Positions 6,726-15,049 of a stretch of 31,526 bases of DNA are shown in pieces (position 1 is the stretch's first letter; the number at the start of each line of letters is the position of its first letter). Source of the DNA: a virus; IMG/VR virus record IMGVR_UViG_3300042323_000521, positions 1 to 31,526 of that record. One strand, given 5' to 3'. Position numbers and translations under genes: made by a program. The notes beneath the pieces are model-generated. The model worked only from the letters and a program-made list of their open reading frames with translations. It was not told where the DNA came from and searched no databases.

Positions 6726-7226
6726 TTAGATCAATCGGGCAAGGCCCGCAGTGGCTGGGCTCAAGGCTACCACTGTTTGGTTGACAGTAGGGTGTGACAC
6801 CTCGCCGTCAATCTCCTGGCCGCCGGAATCGAGCAGTTCAACGCTAGGTCGAAAGCCTAGGTTGTGATTGATCGTCCAGGTTCCGGCCGGCACAGGTTGC
6901 TGGTGAACATAAGCGCTGGTGCCGCCACCGCCACCGCCGCCAAAATTAGCAATGTCTTGAATAGTTGCATCTACGGTCGTCATTGTGGCGGCAGTGCCGG
7001 TTCCCGCGCCTACGCCAATCGCCACAAAGATTAGGCCGATCGTATTTGCGGTAGCACCAATTAACGTAAAATCTGTAGTTCCAATGCTGGCGATTTTGTA
7101 CGGCTGACCAAAGACAAATGCTCCAGCCGATACGATTGCGCCCTCCTGATCCATCGGGATGCGCTCAGTGCCGCTAAGCGGCAACGTTGCATTCGGCCGT
7201 CCTGAGATCGTGGTAGATTGTGTCAT
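6726..7226 (-). CDS. Tail fibre tip protein
   Basis: This 166-residue protein has a Gly-rich hinge (GGGGGGG near residue 97) followed by a C-terminal domain with TWTINHNLGFRPSVELLDSG, then HPTVNQTVVALSP and a final GLARLI. The pattern (TWtI.HNLgfrPsV...dsgG.ei.g.v.hpt.Nq......tAGlAr) is common at the ends of phage fibres and probably forms the receptor-facing tip. Residues 40-95 (FVFGQPYKIASIGTTDFTLI, then GATANTIGLIFVA) form a short beta domain also seen in virion proteins. The gene starts with an ATGA overlap with the coiled-coil membrane protein upstream. Confidence 0.75.
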   Translation of the reverse strand: MTQSTTISGRPNATLPLSGTERIPMDQEGAIVSAGAFVFGQPYKIASIGTTDFTLIGATANTIGLIFVAIGVGAGTGTAATMTTVDATIQDIANFGGGGGGGTSAYVHQQPVPAGTWTINHNLGFRPSVELLDSGGQEIDGEVSHPTVNQTVVALSPATAGLARLI

Positions 7227-7681
7227 TTTGCTCTTTCGCTATATTGTGGCGCTGGCGGCTCTGGCTCATAATGAGTGCCACGTTGACCAGCTTGATAGGT
7301 AAGCACCAGTCCCAGTACAGTGGCCAGTGTTCCGGCGATCCATTTTGCCGCATCAACGGCACCGCTCGCTTGCGACTGCCTGGCCAATACGCTGTTGTCA
7401 ACTGCGCTTGTTCGTTCGGCAATTTTCTTTATCTCTTCTGTCAAAACGGTAACCGACTTGTCCATTCTATTAACATGCTCTTTCAATTCTTCTCTGTCCT
7501 GCTTCCGTATTTCTTGATTTGTCGTATGCTCGCTTGACACTACGCCGGCAAGTTGCTGGACGGTCACCTCAAGCCGAACCAGGCCGCTCTCTAACTTGCC
7601 AATTCGCTCCTGCTGTCCGCCGAACACTCGTAAGCCTGACCGTGCCCGCATACCATAGGGCCGATTGCCGGCCGCCGTCAA
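7223..7681 (-). CDS. Coiled-coil protein with one C-terminal membrane segment (XhlA-like topology)
   Basis: This 152-residue protein has a heptad-like helix over about residues 24-95 (RIGKLESGLVRLEVTVQQLA, then REELKEHVNRMDKSVTVLTE) and one hydrophobic segment near 112-131 (AAKWIAGTLATVLGLVLTYQ), ending in a short polar tail. The topology resembles XhlA-type proteins that assist holins in other phages, or a spanin-like or tail-anchored protein; the sequence does not decide. The annotated start is a TTG three bases after the upstream stop; an ATG ten codons later (7651) is an alternative. It lies among fibre genes, 3.5 kb from the holin. Confidence 0.6.
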   Translation of the reverse strand: MTAAGNRPYGMRARSGLRVFGGQQERIGKLESGLVRLEVTVQQLAGVVSSEHTTNQEIRKQDREELKEHVNRMDKSVTVLTEEIKKIAERTSAVDNSVLARQSQASGAVDAAKWIAGTLATVLGLVLTYQAGQRGTHYEPEPPAPQYSERAK

Positions 7682-7684
7682 GGA

Positions 7685-8161
7685 TCAAGCACGCTGCAGG
7701 GCCAGCGCTCCATCACCGCCCCAGAAGGCTTTAGCGATAATCGGTTGCTCGGGATCAGTGCAATCTAGGCTTACATCACCGATAACGATTGTGCCAGCTA
7801 ATTGGATAATGCCTGAAACAGTTGTCCTGAAAACATCGTAGTCAGGAGGCAGCCTGTACGATTGCAGGATAAGTCGAAGTTCAGCCTTCAAGTCATCGTC
7901 TGTGTTGCTATATGCAAAATTAAGCATTTGCCATGCGCTTTGCGCAGTGGCTGTATCGTCGGAGAATTGTAGCTTAAAGCTAAAGTCGCCAGTCCAATCA
8001 GCTAGGCCGCCGGTACGCCTTTCGGCTTCGTCTGCTTGCGTTGTACGAGACAGCATGTCACGCTTCATGCTTGCGGTCCATGAAAATATGTTGGCGACAT
8101 ACTTTATGCCGCCGCCAAGATCAATTTGCGCTGCTCCGTTGGAGCCGACAAGGACGGACAC
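7685..8161 (-). CDS. Tail structural protein, tube-like
   Basis: This 158-residue protein starts with GTG two bases after the previous stop. The N-terminal half (GGGIKYVANIFSWTASMKRD, then WTGDFSFKLQFSDDTATAQSAW) resembles the beta-barrel of tail-tube-type proteins, which commonly combine SW-x-x-x and GDFSFKL strands. The C-terminal half (TTVSGIIQLAGTIVIGDVSL) could complete that barrel. A separate major tail protein lies at 21285-22118, so this is more likely a distal or accessory tail protein. Family membership is inferred from strand pattern only. Confidence 0.55.
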   Translation of the reverse strand: MSVLVGSNGAAQIDLGGGIKYVANIFSWTASMKRDMLSRTTQADEAERRTGGLADWTGDFSFKLQFSDDTATAQSAWQMLNFAYSNTDDDLKAELRLILQSYRLPPDYDVFRTTVSGIIQLAGTIVIGDVSLDCTDPEQPIIAKAFWGGDGALALQRA

Positions 8162-8163
8162 GG

Positions 8164-9207
8164 TTAAATAACCCTCGCAAGGAATATGGGAGTAGCGCCT
8201 GTAATTAGAACGCCGCTATTTGCGAACTGAAGCGTCTCCCATTCGTTGACGGTAGTTTGCACAATAATTTTAGTGCCAAGCGAAATTGGGTTTACATCAG
8301 GAGCGGCAGTGTTGTATTGCACGTAAATACCAAAATCATTTGCCAAGCGTGTTGGGGTCCAAAGATTCCAAGGCAGGTTAGAGCAGATCGGAGTGTAGTC
8401 CGTGGAATATGCCGGGTTGGCGGCGTTCCGCCCAATCGGAAGCGGCGTACCCGATGCTCCGTTACCGCGACCTTCGCTTGGAATGTTGGAATAGGGTCCA
8501 TCATCGGGCGCCATTCCTACGCCATAATAGCAATTCGTGTTAATTCCAGCGCTATGAAAACCGGGACTACTGGTTCCCCGCAATGCCGAGCCAATGCTTA
8601 GGCAGCGCCGCAGATTCTCTTCAACGCTAAAGTTAATTCGACCAACGTGGTTATTGCTGTTAGCGCTAACAGTGGTAAAGCCGCTAATGCAACCTTTACT
8701 TAAGTCAAGCCACGAATGAAGCGCAGTGTTTTTGTGCAAGAAAGAAAACGGCTTTGATCTTGTCGTGGTACCACTAACTGTTTGGCTAAACACAAACCAG
8801 CTTTGCTTTGAGTCGAGCTGAGAGGTAAAGCGATTCAGCACGAGGCCGGAAGTTGTAGAATAGCTAAAAATGTTTGTGCCGCTAAACAGCCAATGGGAAC
8901 TTGCCGGCAAGGTATGCCAGTCAAGATACTGGGCGCCGGTTGGGACATTTCCGCTCCAGCCATTTGTGGCAAGCGCAACACCAATGCCGGCATCGCTAAT
9001 AGTGAAATAGTAAAAACAAGTGCCAAACGTCTTGGTCGAATCATGCTCAATTCTCAGGACGCGGCACAGCCTATCCGTATTTGAAGTGAAGCTATCGTAC
9101 CATTCTGTCATTAAGCCGGCATCAATTAGCGCAGATCGCAAGGCTGTGGCTACTTCGGTTCTTGTGAAGCCTGAGTTTATTGTGTATGTTTGCTTGGTGA
9201 CGGGCAT
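8164..9207 (-). CDS. Uncharacterised distal tail structural protein
   Basis: This 347-residue protein sits within the distal tail cluster. I recognise no family. The N-terminus (FTRTEVATALRSALIDAGLM) is a helical start often seen in tail proteins that join a fibre to the tip. The rest is rich in Ser, Thr, Asn, Trp and aromatic residues with short strands (WLFSGTNIFSYSTTSGLVLN, then QSWFVFSQTVSG), typical of beta-rich phage structural proteins. Eight scattered Cys are unusual for a fibre. It lies 43 bases downstream of the 510-residue protein, with no obvious promoter in that gap. Confidence 0.6.
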   Translation of the reverse strand: MPVTKQTYTINSGFTRTEVATALRSALIDAGLMTEWYDSFTSNTDRLCRVLRIEHDSTKTFGTCFYYFTISDAGIGVALATNGWSGNVPTGAQYLDWHTLPASSHWLFSGTNIFSYSTTSGLVLNRFTSQLDSKQSWFVFSQTVSGTTTRSKPFSFLHKNTALHSWLDLSKGCISGFTTVSANSNNHVGRINFSVEENLRRCLSIGSALRGTSSPGFHSAGINTNCYYGVGMAPDDGPYSNIPSEGRGNGASGTPLPIGRNAANPAYSTDYTPICSNLPWNLWTPTRLANDFGIYVQYNTAAPDVNPISLGTKIIVQTTVNEWETLQFANSGVLITGATPIFLARVI

Positions 9208-9250
9208 GGTCGCGGGCGAAGCGTCAGCATTTGTGGATTGTAGCCTGCAA

Positions 9251-10783
9251 CTAGGCCACGGGGGTCAACCCTGACTCAAGCCCCAGATCGAGCACGGCAT
9301 CAGCGTTTTCCAGGGATGGTAGCGGCAAGGTTGCCAGTGCAATAATCGACATTACGTTGGACGTATTGAGAGGCACGGGGATTAGGCTTATATCTGCCGC
9401 CGCACTGCGAGGACCGTAGACTGATTCAAGCGTCAATTCGTGGATCAGGTTAATTGCAACAGTGAAACGACCATTCTTTACTGATTGCATGACCGGCTCA
9501 CTCTCGATTGCCCACGTTGTACCTATAAGCCTTTTCCTGAAGTCTTCATCGTCCACGCCTCCCGCCACTTCCGCCGGCAAGGAGGCAAGCGGCCAGATAC
9601 CGCAACCAGTGCCTTTCCATGGCAGCAAAAGCGCGAGCGCTTCTGCGTTGGTCATGTTTTTATAGGTTAGTCTCCACTTAGATCCGCTAGGCAGCGAGCC
9701 AAGAATGTCTGGATACGACGCGGACCGAAAGCTAGACGTAATTACAGGGTAGCCAGGTAGGGTAAGCTCCCAGTCGCTTGGAGTGTATGCAGGCAGTGTG
9801 AGCTTTTGCGCTCCGCCCAAAGGAGGCACGGGCGGATTGGCGGGCAGAGGTTTGGCTTCAACTGAAAGTATGGTGATCCTTGAGATTGTCGGCCCTTCCA
9901 GCAGTATCCAATCGGCAGGCATGTAGCCCCCGTATCCGCCGCCAATAGGATCGTTGCCTTCGATTTCGATTGATGCTCTTGTCCAATGCAGAGCGGGCTG
10001 GCTGCCAACTGTAAAATTTTCCGCTACGCCGCCTACCGTTATCGTATGTAAGGGAAACCTACCGGATACCAGGGATAATTCGCGGGTGAATATCTGATCC
10101 TCGTCGCTGCTGGTTATGACCGCTCCGCCAATATACGGCGTTGTCGCAAAGCCCCCACCAAAGATCCTGTACTTAACTATAATCTTTCCGCCTGCTGGCC
10201 AATCCGGCTCTGGTTCGGCAAGTCTTGTTGTTACCGCTGAACCTGGCGGCAAATTGTCTGCGGCATCATTGAAGACTGACGTAAATTCAGCGTTACTGTT
10301 TTTGCTGTACGTGGGAAGACTGGAGCCGTTGACAAGAAAATCATATAAAAATCGAAACCCTGAGTAGAATGCTTGCGCCCTTAGCTTGATTGGCATTTCA
10401 ACAGTGCATCGCCCCGCCTTGACAGCCTTAACCCGTGGAGACGCCGCAAAGTGCCAACTTGAGCCAGGAAACGGCAGCGCAAGCAAGGTCTTCAGCTCTC
10501 CACTGGTGCCGGCCAGAATTTCTTCAGTCAGTGGTATCGACGGCGCCTGGGAAAGCGAGCCATAAATTCCATAATTATCGTCCCAGACTCTGCAAAGCTG
10601 CTCAGCTTGCGCGTAGGTGATATTCTCCCAGGCGAGTTGCATCTTGTCGCCCGACGGCTTATTGCAAAGCCCCCAGTGAGCTGTGCGCCCATTGCGCATC
10701 TTTACGCGTTTTTGCGGCCAGGTTCCCATCGTAAACGTTCTCGCCGTTGGCGCGATTCCTGGCAGTGCGTTAATGATGTTCAC
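9251..10783 (-). CDS. Tail tip protein with a duplicated domain
   Basis: This 510-residue protein starts with GTG overlapping the J-like stop as GTGA. It contains the same domain twice. The first copy (about residues 12-135) includes GDKMQLAWENITYAQAEQLC, a YGIY turn, GSSWHFAASPRVKAVKAG and CTVEMPIKL. The second (about 335-470) includes GSKWRLTYKNMTNAEALALL, CGIW, GTTWAIESEPVMQSVKNG and FTVAINLIHEL. The shared pattern is a beta domain with a central helix followed by W...sep.v..vknGr.tv. Between them lies a Gly/Pro-rich domain (GGGYGGYMPADWILLEGP). It directly follows the J-like gene, so it is probably a distal tail protein or baseplate hub decoration. Confidence 0.65.
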   Translation of the reverse strand: MNIINALPGIAPTARTFTMGTWPQKRVKMRNGRTAHWGLCNKPSGDKMQLAWENITYAQAEQLCRVWDDNYGIYGSLSQAPSIPLTEEILAGTSGELKTLLALPFPGSSWHFAASPRVKAVKAGRCTVEMPIKLRAQAFYSGFRFLYDFLVNGSSLPTYSKNSNAEFTSVFNDAADNLPPGSAVTTRLAEPEPDWPAGGKIIVKYRIFGGGFATTPYIGGAVITSSDEDQIFTRELSLVSGRFPLHTITVGGVAENFTVGSQPALHWTRASIEIEGNDPIGGGYGGYMPADWILLEGPTISRITILSVEAKPLPANPPVPPLGGAQKLTLPAYTPSDWELTLPGYPVITSSFRSASYPDILGSLPSGSKWRLTYKNMTNAEALALLLPWKGTGCGIWPLASLPAEVAGGVDDEDFRKRLIGTTWAIESEPVMQSVKNGRFTVAINLIHELTLESVYGPRSAAADISLIPVPLNTSNVMSIIALATLPLPSLENADAVLDLGLESGLTPVA

Positions 10784-13700
10784 AGCTCAATCACCCAATT
10801 TACGTCAGTCTGATACGTCGTCCAGTTCACGCCAAGCAAGCTGAAGCCATTTGCGTCTGTGGGATGATGGAACGCATCAATAGTGATAACTCCTTCGCCG
10901 TCAATGTTTACTTTTTTTATCTCATAAACACGCGGCTTAAGTGAACTATCTCTTATAGCAAAGAAGCAGTTTACGGGAGACGCTTTGCCGTTGAGTACAA
11001 TAATGTCCTGTTCTTGCGGGTCGCTCTCCATGTCCCAAGCTATCGCTTTATAGTATCCGTCTTCTGATGGCTGAACCCATGGGCGAGTTGAAACAATAGT
11101 CCCGTCATTTTGTATAAAACCCTGGAAAGAAGTAGCATAGCTGATGGCGTCAAAATCCATGATAAAAAAACTGCCAGAGCGGAGCTGAGCCGCTAGTACG
11201 TCTGGCGTTGTCTTAAAACTAATCTGATGATCGTGAATTGTCACGAATCGAATGTAGTAGCAAGCTGCGTCAATCGCTTGCCTGTAATTCGTACACCACT
11301 TTGAAAGGTCGAGCGTTTTGACTGGCGCATTAACGCTAGTGCTCGCCATCCGTACCATTGCCACGCGCTCACGGGCGAACAATGGAGCTTCTGTGCCGGT
11401 TGATTCCTCGCGCCATTTGACTTGCACAATAAACGGCTGCCTTGTCATGTAGTCGATACTATTCAGCCTAAAGGAGCCTTCTTCGATATTGCCGTTGTTG
11501 AACTGAGCTTTAATATCAAGTGGCGCATCGAACTCGATTGCTTTCCTGAGGTAATAAACGCCACCTAGCCGCACCACTTTAAGCAAGTGCGCTAAAGCTG
11601 TTTCTGATGCCCAGTCGAGAATGTTTAGCGGTTCATCTTCTACTGCATCGTAAAAATACTCTCTGTCTTGGCACCATTGCGCTGCTTCCTGGAAGCTGGG
11701 TCTATCAACTTGCGCCAGTTGCGTGCGAGGCAAAGCGCCAATGCCAGGACTTGTCATCAATTCGCGGAACCAGTCTGGGAAGAGGTGGCTTGCTCCCTTG
11801 CTGTCATTGTTTAGCAGCCTTGGCATTTCATAGCCATTGTTACAAAAGCCGCTGAAAGATGCAAGGCTGCTGATTTCCAGCGAAGCCATTATATTCAGTC
11901 CTACCGGGCAAAGCGATTCGTAGGAGGGAACGGCGTCAAGGTCATCATAATAATTGACTTGCGCAATTTCGTGCTCTGGCGCATTGCCGACCGATGATTG
12001 CACATTGTCATACGGGAACGCTTCCGCGAATCTTGCGTAACCGTCAAACATCGAACTGTAATCCCAGTCAGACCAGCCATAGCCAATGTTTTGTGATGGC
12101 TCAAGTTGCGATATTTTGCGATGGCTTTCTTCTGTTGGGTTGATGACGTATCCAGTCGTGGTAACAGTGACCCCTCCCGCCGTAGTGCTCACTTCTCCGC
12201 TACTATTTGTGTCGAGAACCACGATCCTGTTAAAGCTGTCCTTGCGAATTTCCCAGCTTGTTATGGGCACTAGCCTGCGTTCCCACCTTTTGTAAGACGG
12301 AAAATTAGTGCGCAAATAGTTGTAAACCTCTTCTCCTGTTATGCCGGCAATAGCAAACACTTCGGGAAACTGCGTCCAACTGGCTCCGCGACTGTCGCTG
12401 TACTCCAGCACGAATGCGCTATACCTAAGAGTCTTGAGCGTGACTTCGCTGCCGCTGCTAGTGTAGATCGAAACAGACAGTACTCCGTTGGCGTCGTTGC
12501 CGGTCTGATTCCAGCCAGCCTTTGCATTGATGTTTTGTATTGTGGGCGATTCTCTAAAGCCCGTCATTCCGTTTACGGTTATACCAACCCTAGACTTAAT
12601 AAGTATTTCGCTTACCTTGAAGGCTCTTACGGCGCCGACCGATGCTACCGCCATGCGGAAAACCTGTGATGCCATTGAACACGTTTTATACCTTTCTTCG
12701 GTGCCGTTGCCTGCAGCTGATATGTCATCAGCAGGCCAGTGTTCGCCGGGAAGAATTATGTTCCCCGTCTGCGTCAAAAGTGGCGGCGGGTTCAAGAAGC
12801 CCGGCCCGATAAAGTTCGCGGTGCCAGCCTTTACGACCCTGAACACATACGACACAGTATTGCCGTTTCCCGCCGGCTCTTGTTCTGCATCGCTAACAAA
12901 AATCGTTTCATTGGGATCTGCAGAGTTCCTTTCCTCCAGGATGGCCCAGCAAGTTCCGATCCTGTAAAGCTCGTTGGGGATAAGTGCAGAGTCAGCAGCG
13001 TTTTGCAGTGCCGCAACGGAAGACGCTATGCCGCTCATCGACTCTTCAAAGGCGGAAAATTCATCATTGATTCGTGAGTTTGATTGGTCTACTTTAATTA
13101 CTGTGTCAGCATCGGAGCTGCTGTGTAAAACGTAAAGCAAATAATCACCGATGCTAACACTCTGCTCTATAATGCCAAAGTCAGAGCTGACTACGTTCGC
13201 GCCATTGCGTTGACGCAGGCCGCTGCGTGTTGACCAAACAATTTTGCCTTTGTGTAACTCGACAAGCGCAGCCGCATCATCATCGGTCCGCACTTTGTCG
13301 CTGCTGCTAATTCTGGCTGTAATCGTAGGTTGGATTGTTACGGTAGGCCGGCGCATCATCGCGTTTGGGCACCAGCCATAGAGGCCAAATGCTCTGCTGG
13401 TTGATGGCGTTTCAGCCATGCAAAATGCTCGCTTGTACTGATTGCCGCCAATGCTGACCGCAAAAACATCTTGTCCGCCGTAATTGCTAAAGTTTCCAAC
13501 GTCTTTGCCTGCTTGCCTGCCGGCAACTAGGTCGGCGCTGGTTATCCTGCCGCCAGTTGGCGAATAGTAGATACTGTATCTGGCTGAATTGGTGATTGCG
13601 GCGCCAGTGTAAGTGTAAGCGCCAAGCGTATTATTGCCAAGTGCCCAGCCGGCGGGATCCCAGGCATCGGCTGCCATGTTTGCGGAACCAGCCAGGAATA

Positions 13701-14139
13701 TAAGTCTCGCCATTTGCGAGCCTTTCCATGCTAGGATTTGCGACCAAACAAGCGGCATCGCTACGCGCACACCACCTAAACCGTTTTCACGCTTGGCGAT
13801 AACGATTGGCACGAACTGCCCGATTCGTGCTGGTTCCTGGATTGAATCAAACCCAAAACGCGGCGATGACCGCTGGTTGCTTGTAATTGGTGAGCCAGTT
13901 TTTCTGGTGGCAACAATTCTGGATTGCTGCTGACGCGGGAATAGCAGGGACGACAGTAATGTAAGGCCAACGGAAGTTGCCAGGTTCACAAGTACCGGCA
14001 CAAGCGGACCGCATACTGGCCCTTCTGCTGGCTTCTCTATCGACGCCTTAAGCGTAATCGCCTTCCATTGTTGATACACTTCTTCCGAAACGCCAAGGAT
14101 CTCGGCAAGACGCTTTTCGTAGGGAAGAAGTGGGATCAT
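10780..14139 (-). CDS. Tail tip attachment protein, lambda J-like
   Basis: This 1119-residue protein directly follows the K-like gene, with its ATG overlapping that stop as ATGA; an ATG 30 bases upstream would overlap more and is rejected. It occupies the position of the central tail-tip protein in lambda-like phages. The N-terminal part has PLLPYEKRLAEILGVSEEVY, then a hydrophobic stretch (VLVNLATSVGLTLLSSLLFP) near residues 50-68, as in J-type proteins. The body is long and beta-rich with a phage-tail_3-like hub region (MMRRPTVTIQPTITARISSS) and late segments such as VQVKWREESTG. It probably closes the tail end and binds the host receptor. Length close to lambda J (about 1130) supports the call. 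Confidence 0.75.
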   Translation of the reverse strand: MIPLLPYEKRLAEILGVSEEVYQQWKAITLKASIEKPAEGPVCGPLVPVLVNLATSVGLTLLSSLLFPRQQQSRIVATRKTGSPITSNQRSSPRFGFDSIQEPARIGQFVPIVIAKRENGLGGVRVAMPLVWSQILAWKGSQMARLIFLAGSANMAADAWDPAGWALGNNTLGAYTYTGAAITNSARYSIYYSPTGGRITSADLVAGRQAGKDVGNFSNYGGQDVFAVSIGGNQYKRAFCMAETPSTSRAFGLYGWCPNAMMRRPTVTIQPTITARISSSDKVRTDDDAAALVELHKGKIVWSTRSGLRQRNGANVVSSDFGIIEQSVSIGDYLLYVLHSSSDADTVIKVDQSNSRINDEFSAFEESMSGIASSVAALQNAADSALIPNELYRIGTCWAILEERNSADPNETIFVSDAEQEPAGNGNTVSYVFRVVKAGTANFIGPGFLNPPPLLTQTGNIILPGEHWPADDISAAGNGTEERYKTCSMASQVFRMAVASVGAVRAFKVSEILIKSRVGITVNGMTGFRESPTIQNINAKAGWNQTGNDANGVLSVSIYTSSGSEVTLKTLRYSAFVLEYSDSRGASWTQFPEVFAIAGITGEEVYNYLRTNFPSYKRWERRLVPITSWEIRKDSFNRIVVLDTNSSGEVSTTAGGVTVTTTGYVINPTEESHRKISQLEPSQNIGYGWSDWDYSSMFDGYARFAEAFPYDNVQSSVGNAPEHEIAQVNYYDDLDAVPSYESLCPVGLNIMASLEISSLASFSGFCNNGYEMPRLLNNDSKGASHLFPDWFRELMTSPGIGALPRTQLAQVDRPSFQEAAQWCQDREYFYDAVEDEPLNILDWASETALAHLLKVVRLGGVYYLRKAIEFDAPLDIKAQFNNGNIEEGSFRLNSIDYMTRQPFIVQVKWREESTGTEAPLFARERVAMVRMASTSVNAPVKTLDLSKWCTNYRQAIDAACYYIRFVTIHDHQISFKTTPDVLAAQLRSGSFFIMDFDAISYATSFQGFIQNDGTIVSTRPWVQPSEDGYYKAIAWDMESDPQEQDIIVLNGKASPVNCFFAIRDSSLKPRVYEIKKVNIDGEGVITIDAFHHPTDANGFSLLGVNWTTYQTDVNWVIEL

Positions 14140-14519
14140 CGTAGGCGATAAAGATTCATCTTGCTGCAAGCAGCAAGCGGGCCGACGATTAGGCGCCCGT
14201 AGTGGCGCACAGTGATCAGTGTACGTTCATCTGGTAACACGCCAACTCCAAAGCTGTCGTCTCCCCGGTCGAAACGGATCAATGCGCCGGCCTCAGGCTG
14301 CTCGATCGGTTCAGTCAGGCCATGCCAGTCCCGCCGTAGGTCGTCCCAGGCGCCGCCGTGCGCAGCCGCATACCAGCCTTTCATCAGTTCTGCCGGCCAG
14401 GGCAGGCCAAGCTCCTCGCGGGTCGCCTGAGCGGTCCTGAAGCAGCAGGCAGCTCGACCCTGCCGGGGATCCGCGCCAAGTCCCCAGGGCAGGCCGGACC
14501 ATTTGCGCCAAAAAGTCAA
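14136..14519 (-). CDS. Tail assembly protein, NlpC/P60-like (lambda K-like)
   Basis: This 127-residue protein lies between the L-like and J-like genes, the position of lambda K. It carries LGADPRQGRAACCFRTAQAT, the Gly-x-Asp ... Gly ... Cys-Cys motif of NlpC/P60 peptidases, with Cys25 or Cys26 as nucleophile, and then EELGLPWP. In the second motif, SFGVGVLPDERTLITV, the residue where the family usually has the catalytic His (xHVGxVL) is Gly91, so the enzyme may be inactive or use His106. It starts at TTG overlapping the previous stop as TTGA. The protein probably helps the tail tip assemble or cuts peptidoglycan during entry. Confidence 0.68.
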   Translation of the reverse strand: MTFWRKWSGLPWGLGADPRQGRAACCFRTAQATREELGLPWPAELMKGWYAAAHGGAWDDLRRDWHGLTEPIEQPEAGALIRFDRGDDSFGVGVLPDERTLITVRHYGRLIVGPLAACSKMNLYRLR

Positions 14520-15049
14520 AATGTGATTCCCCCGGAAGATGGCAGCGGCCCGACCTGAGCCGCCGTGAGTCTACGGGTTGGCGCGGTGCCGGTGACAAAA
14601 TTAAGGGGATTCGTAAGCCTAAGCGTTACAATCGGGAAATTGTCGTCGTCGTCTTCCTGGTCTGGAATTGCGTCAGTGTAGCCATAGGCATCGCAAACGC
14701 AAATAGTAGAAGACAGAAAGTTTAGCTCGGTCCATGTCGGGTAACTGCCTGCGTTGTCTGGCGGCGTGCCGACAAGCAAGACGGTCGAAATCTTGATAAG
14801 GTTTAGGTCTTCAGACGCTTGCGCTAACTTTGCAGTTGCAATCATGTTGCCAGGCGCGATTAGCTCAAAGTCGCCGCTTTCGTTGCCATCAGTTGAAATA
14901 TCGCCTGCAATGCTGTACGGGCTAAACTGATACTGCAAGCCGTTAAAGGTTCTTGTTTCCCCGATAAAGTAAGGCTGATACCGTTGCGGCACTTGAAATG
15001 AAGCGCCGGAAGGAGTCAGGAACTCAATGTAGTGGGTAGCGTAAAGCAT
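14516..15049 (-). CDS. Minor tail protein, lambda L-like
   Basis: This 177-residue protein starts one base into the tape measure stop (TAATG) and ends overlapping the K-like start, so its position equals that of lambda L. Beta strands recur (ATHYIEFLTPSGASFQVPQR, then YQFSPYSIAGDISTDGNESG), with a FELIAPGN segment reminiscent of L/DUF1833-type minor tail proteins that cap the tape measure end. The C-terminal half contains a Cys pair (STICVCDAYG), which might correspond to the iron-sulfur-type Cys cluster of lambda L in reduced form; with only two Cys this is uncertain. Family assignment is mainly by order. Confidence 0.65.
   Translation of the reverse strand: MLYATHYIEFLTPSGASFQVPQRYQPYFIGETRTFNGLQYQFSPYSIAGDISTDGNESGDFELIAPGNMIATAKLAQASEDLNLIKISTVLLVGTPPDNAGSYPTWTELNFLSSTICVCDAYGYTDAIPDQEDDDDNFPIVTLRLTNPLNFVTGTAPTRRLTAAQVGPLPSSGGITF

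Noticed and set aside
7685-8161. Candidate for major tail protein
   Set aside because: The gene at 21285-22118 holds the standard position between neck and chaperone genes and has its own terminator.
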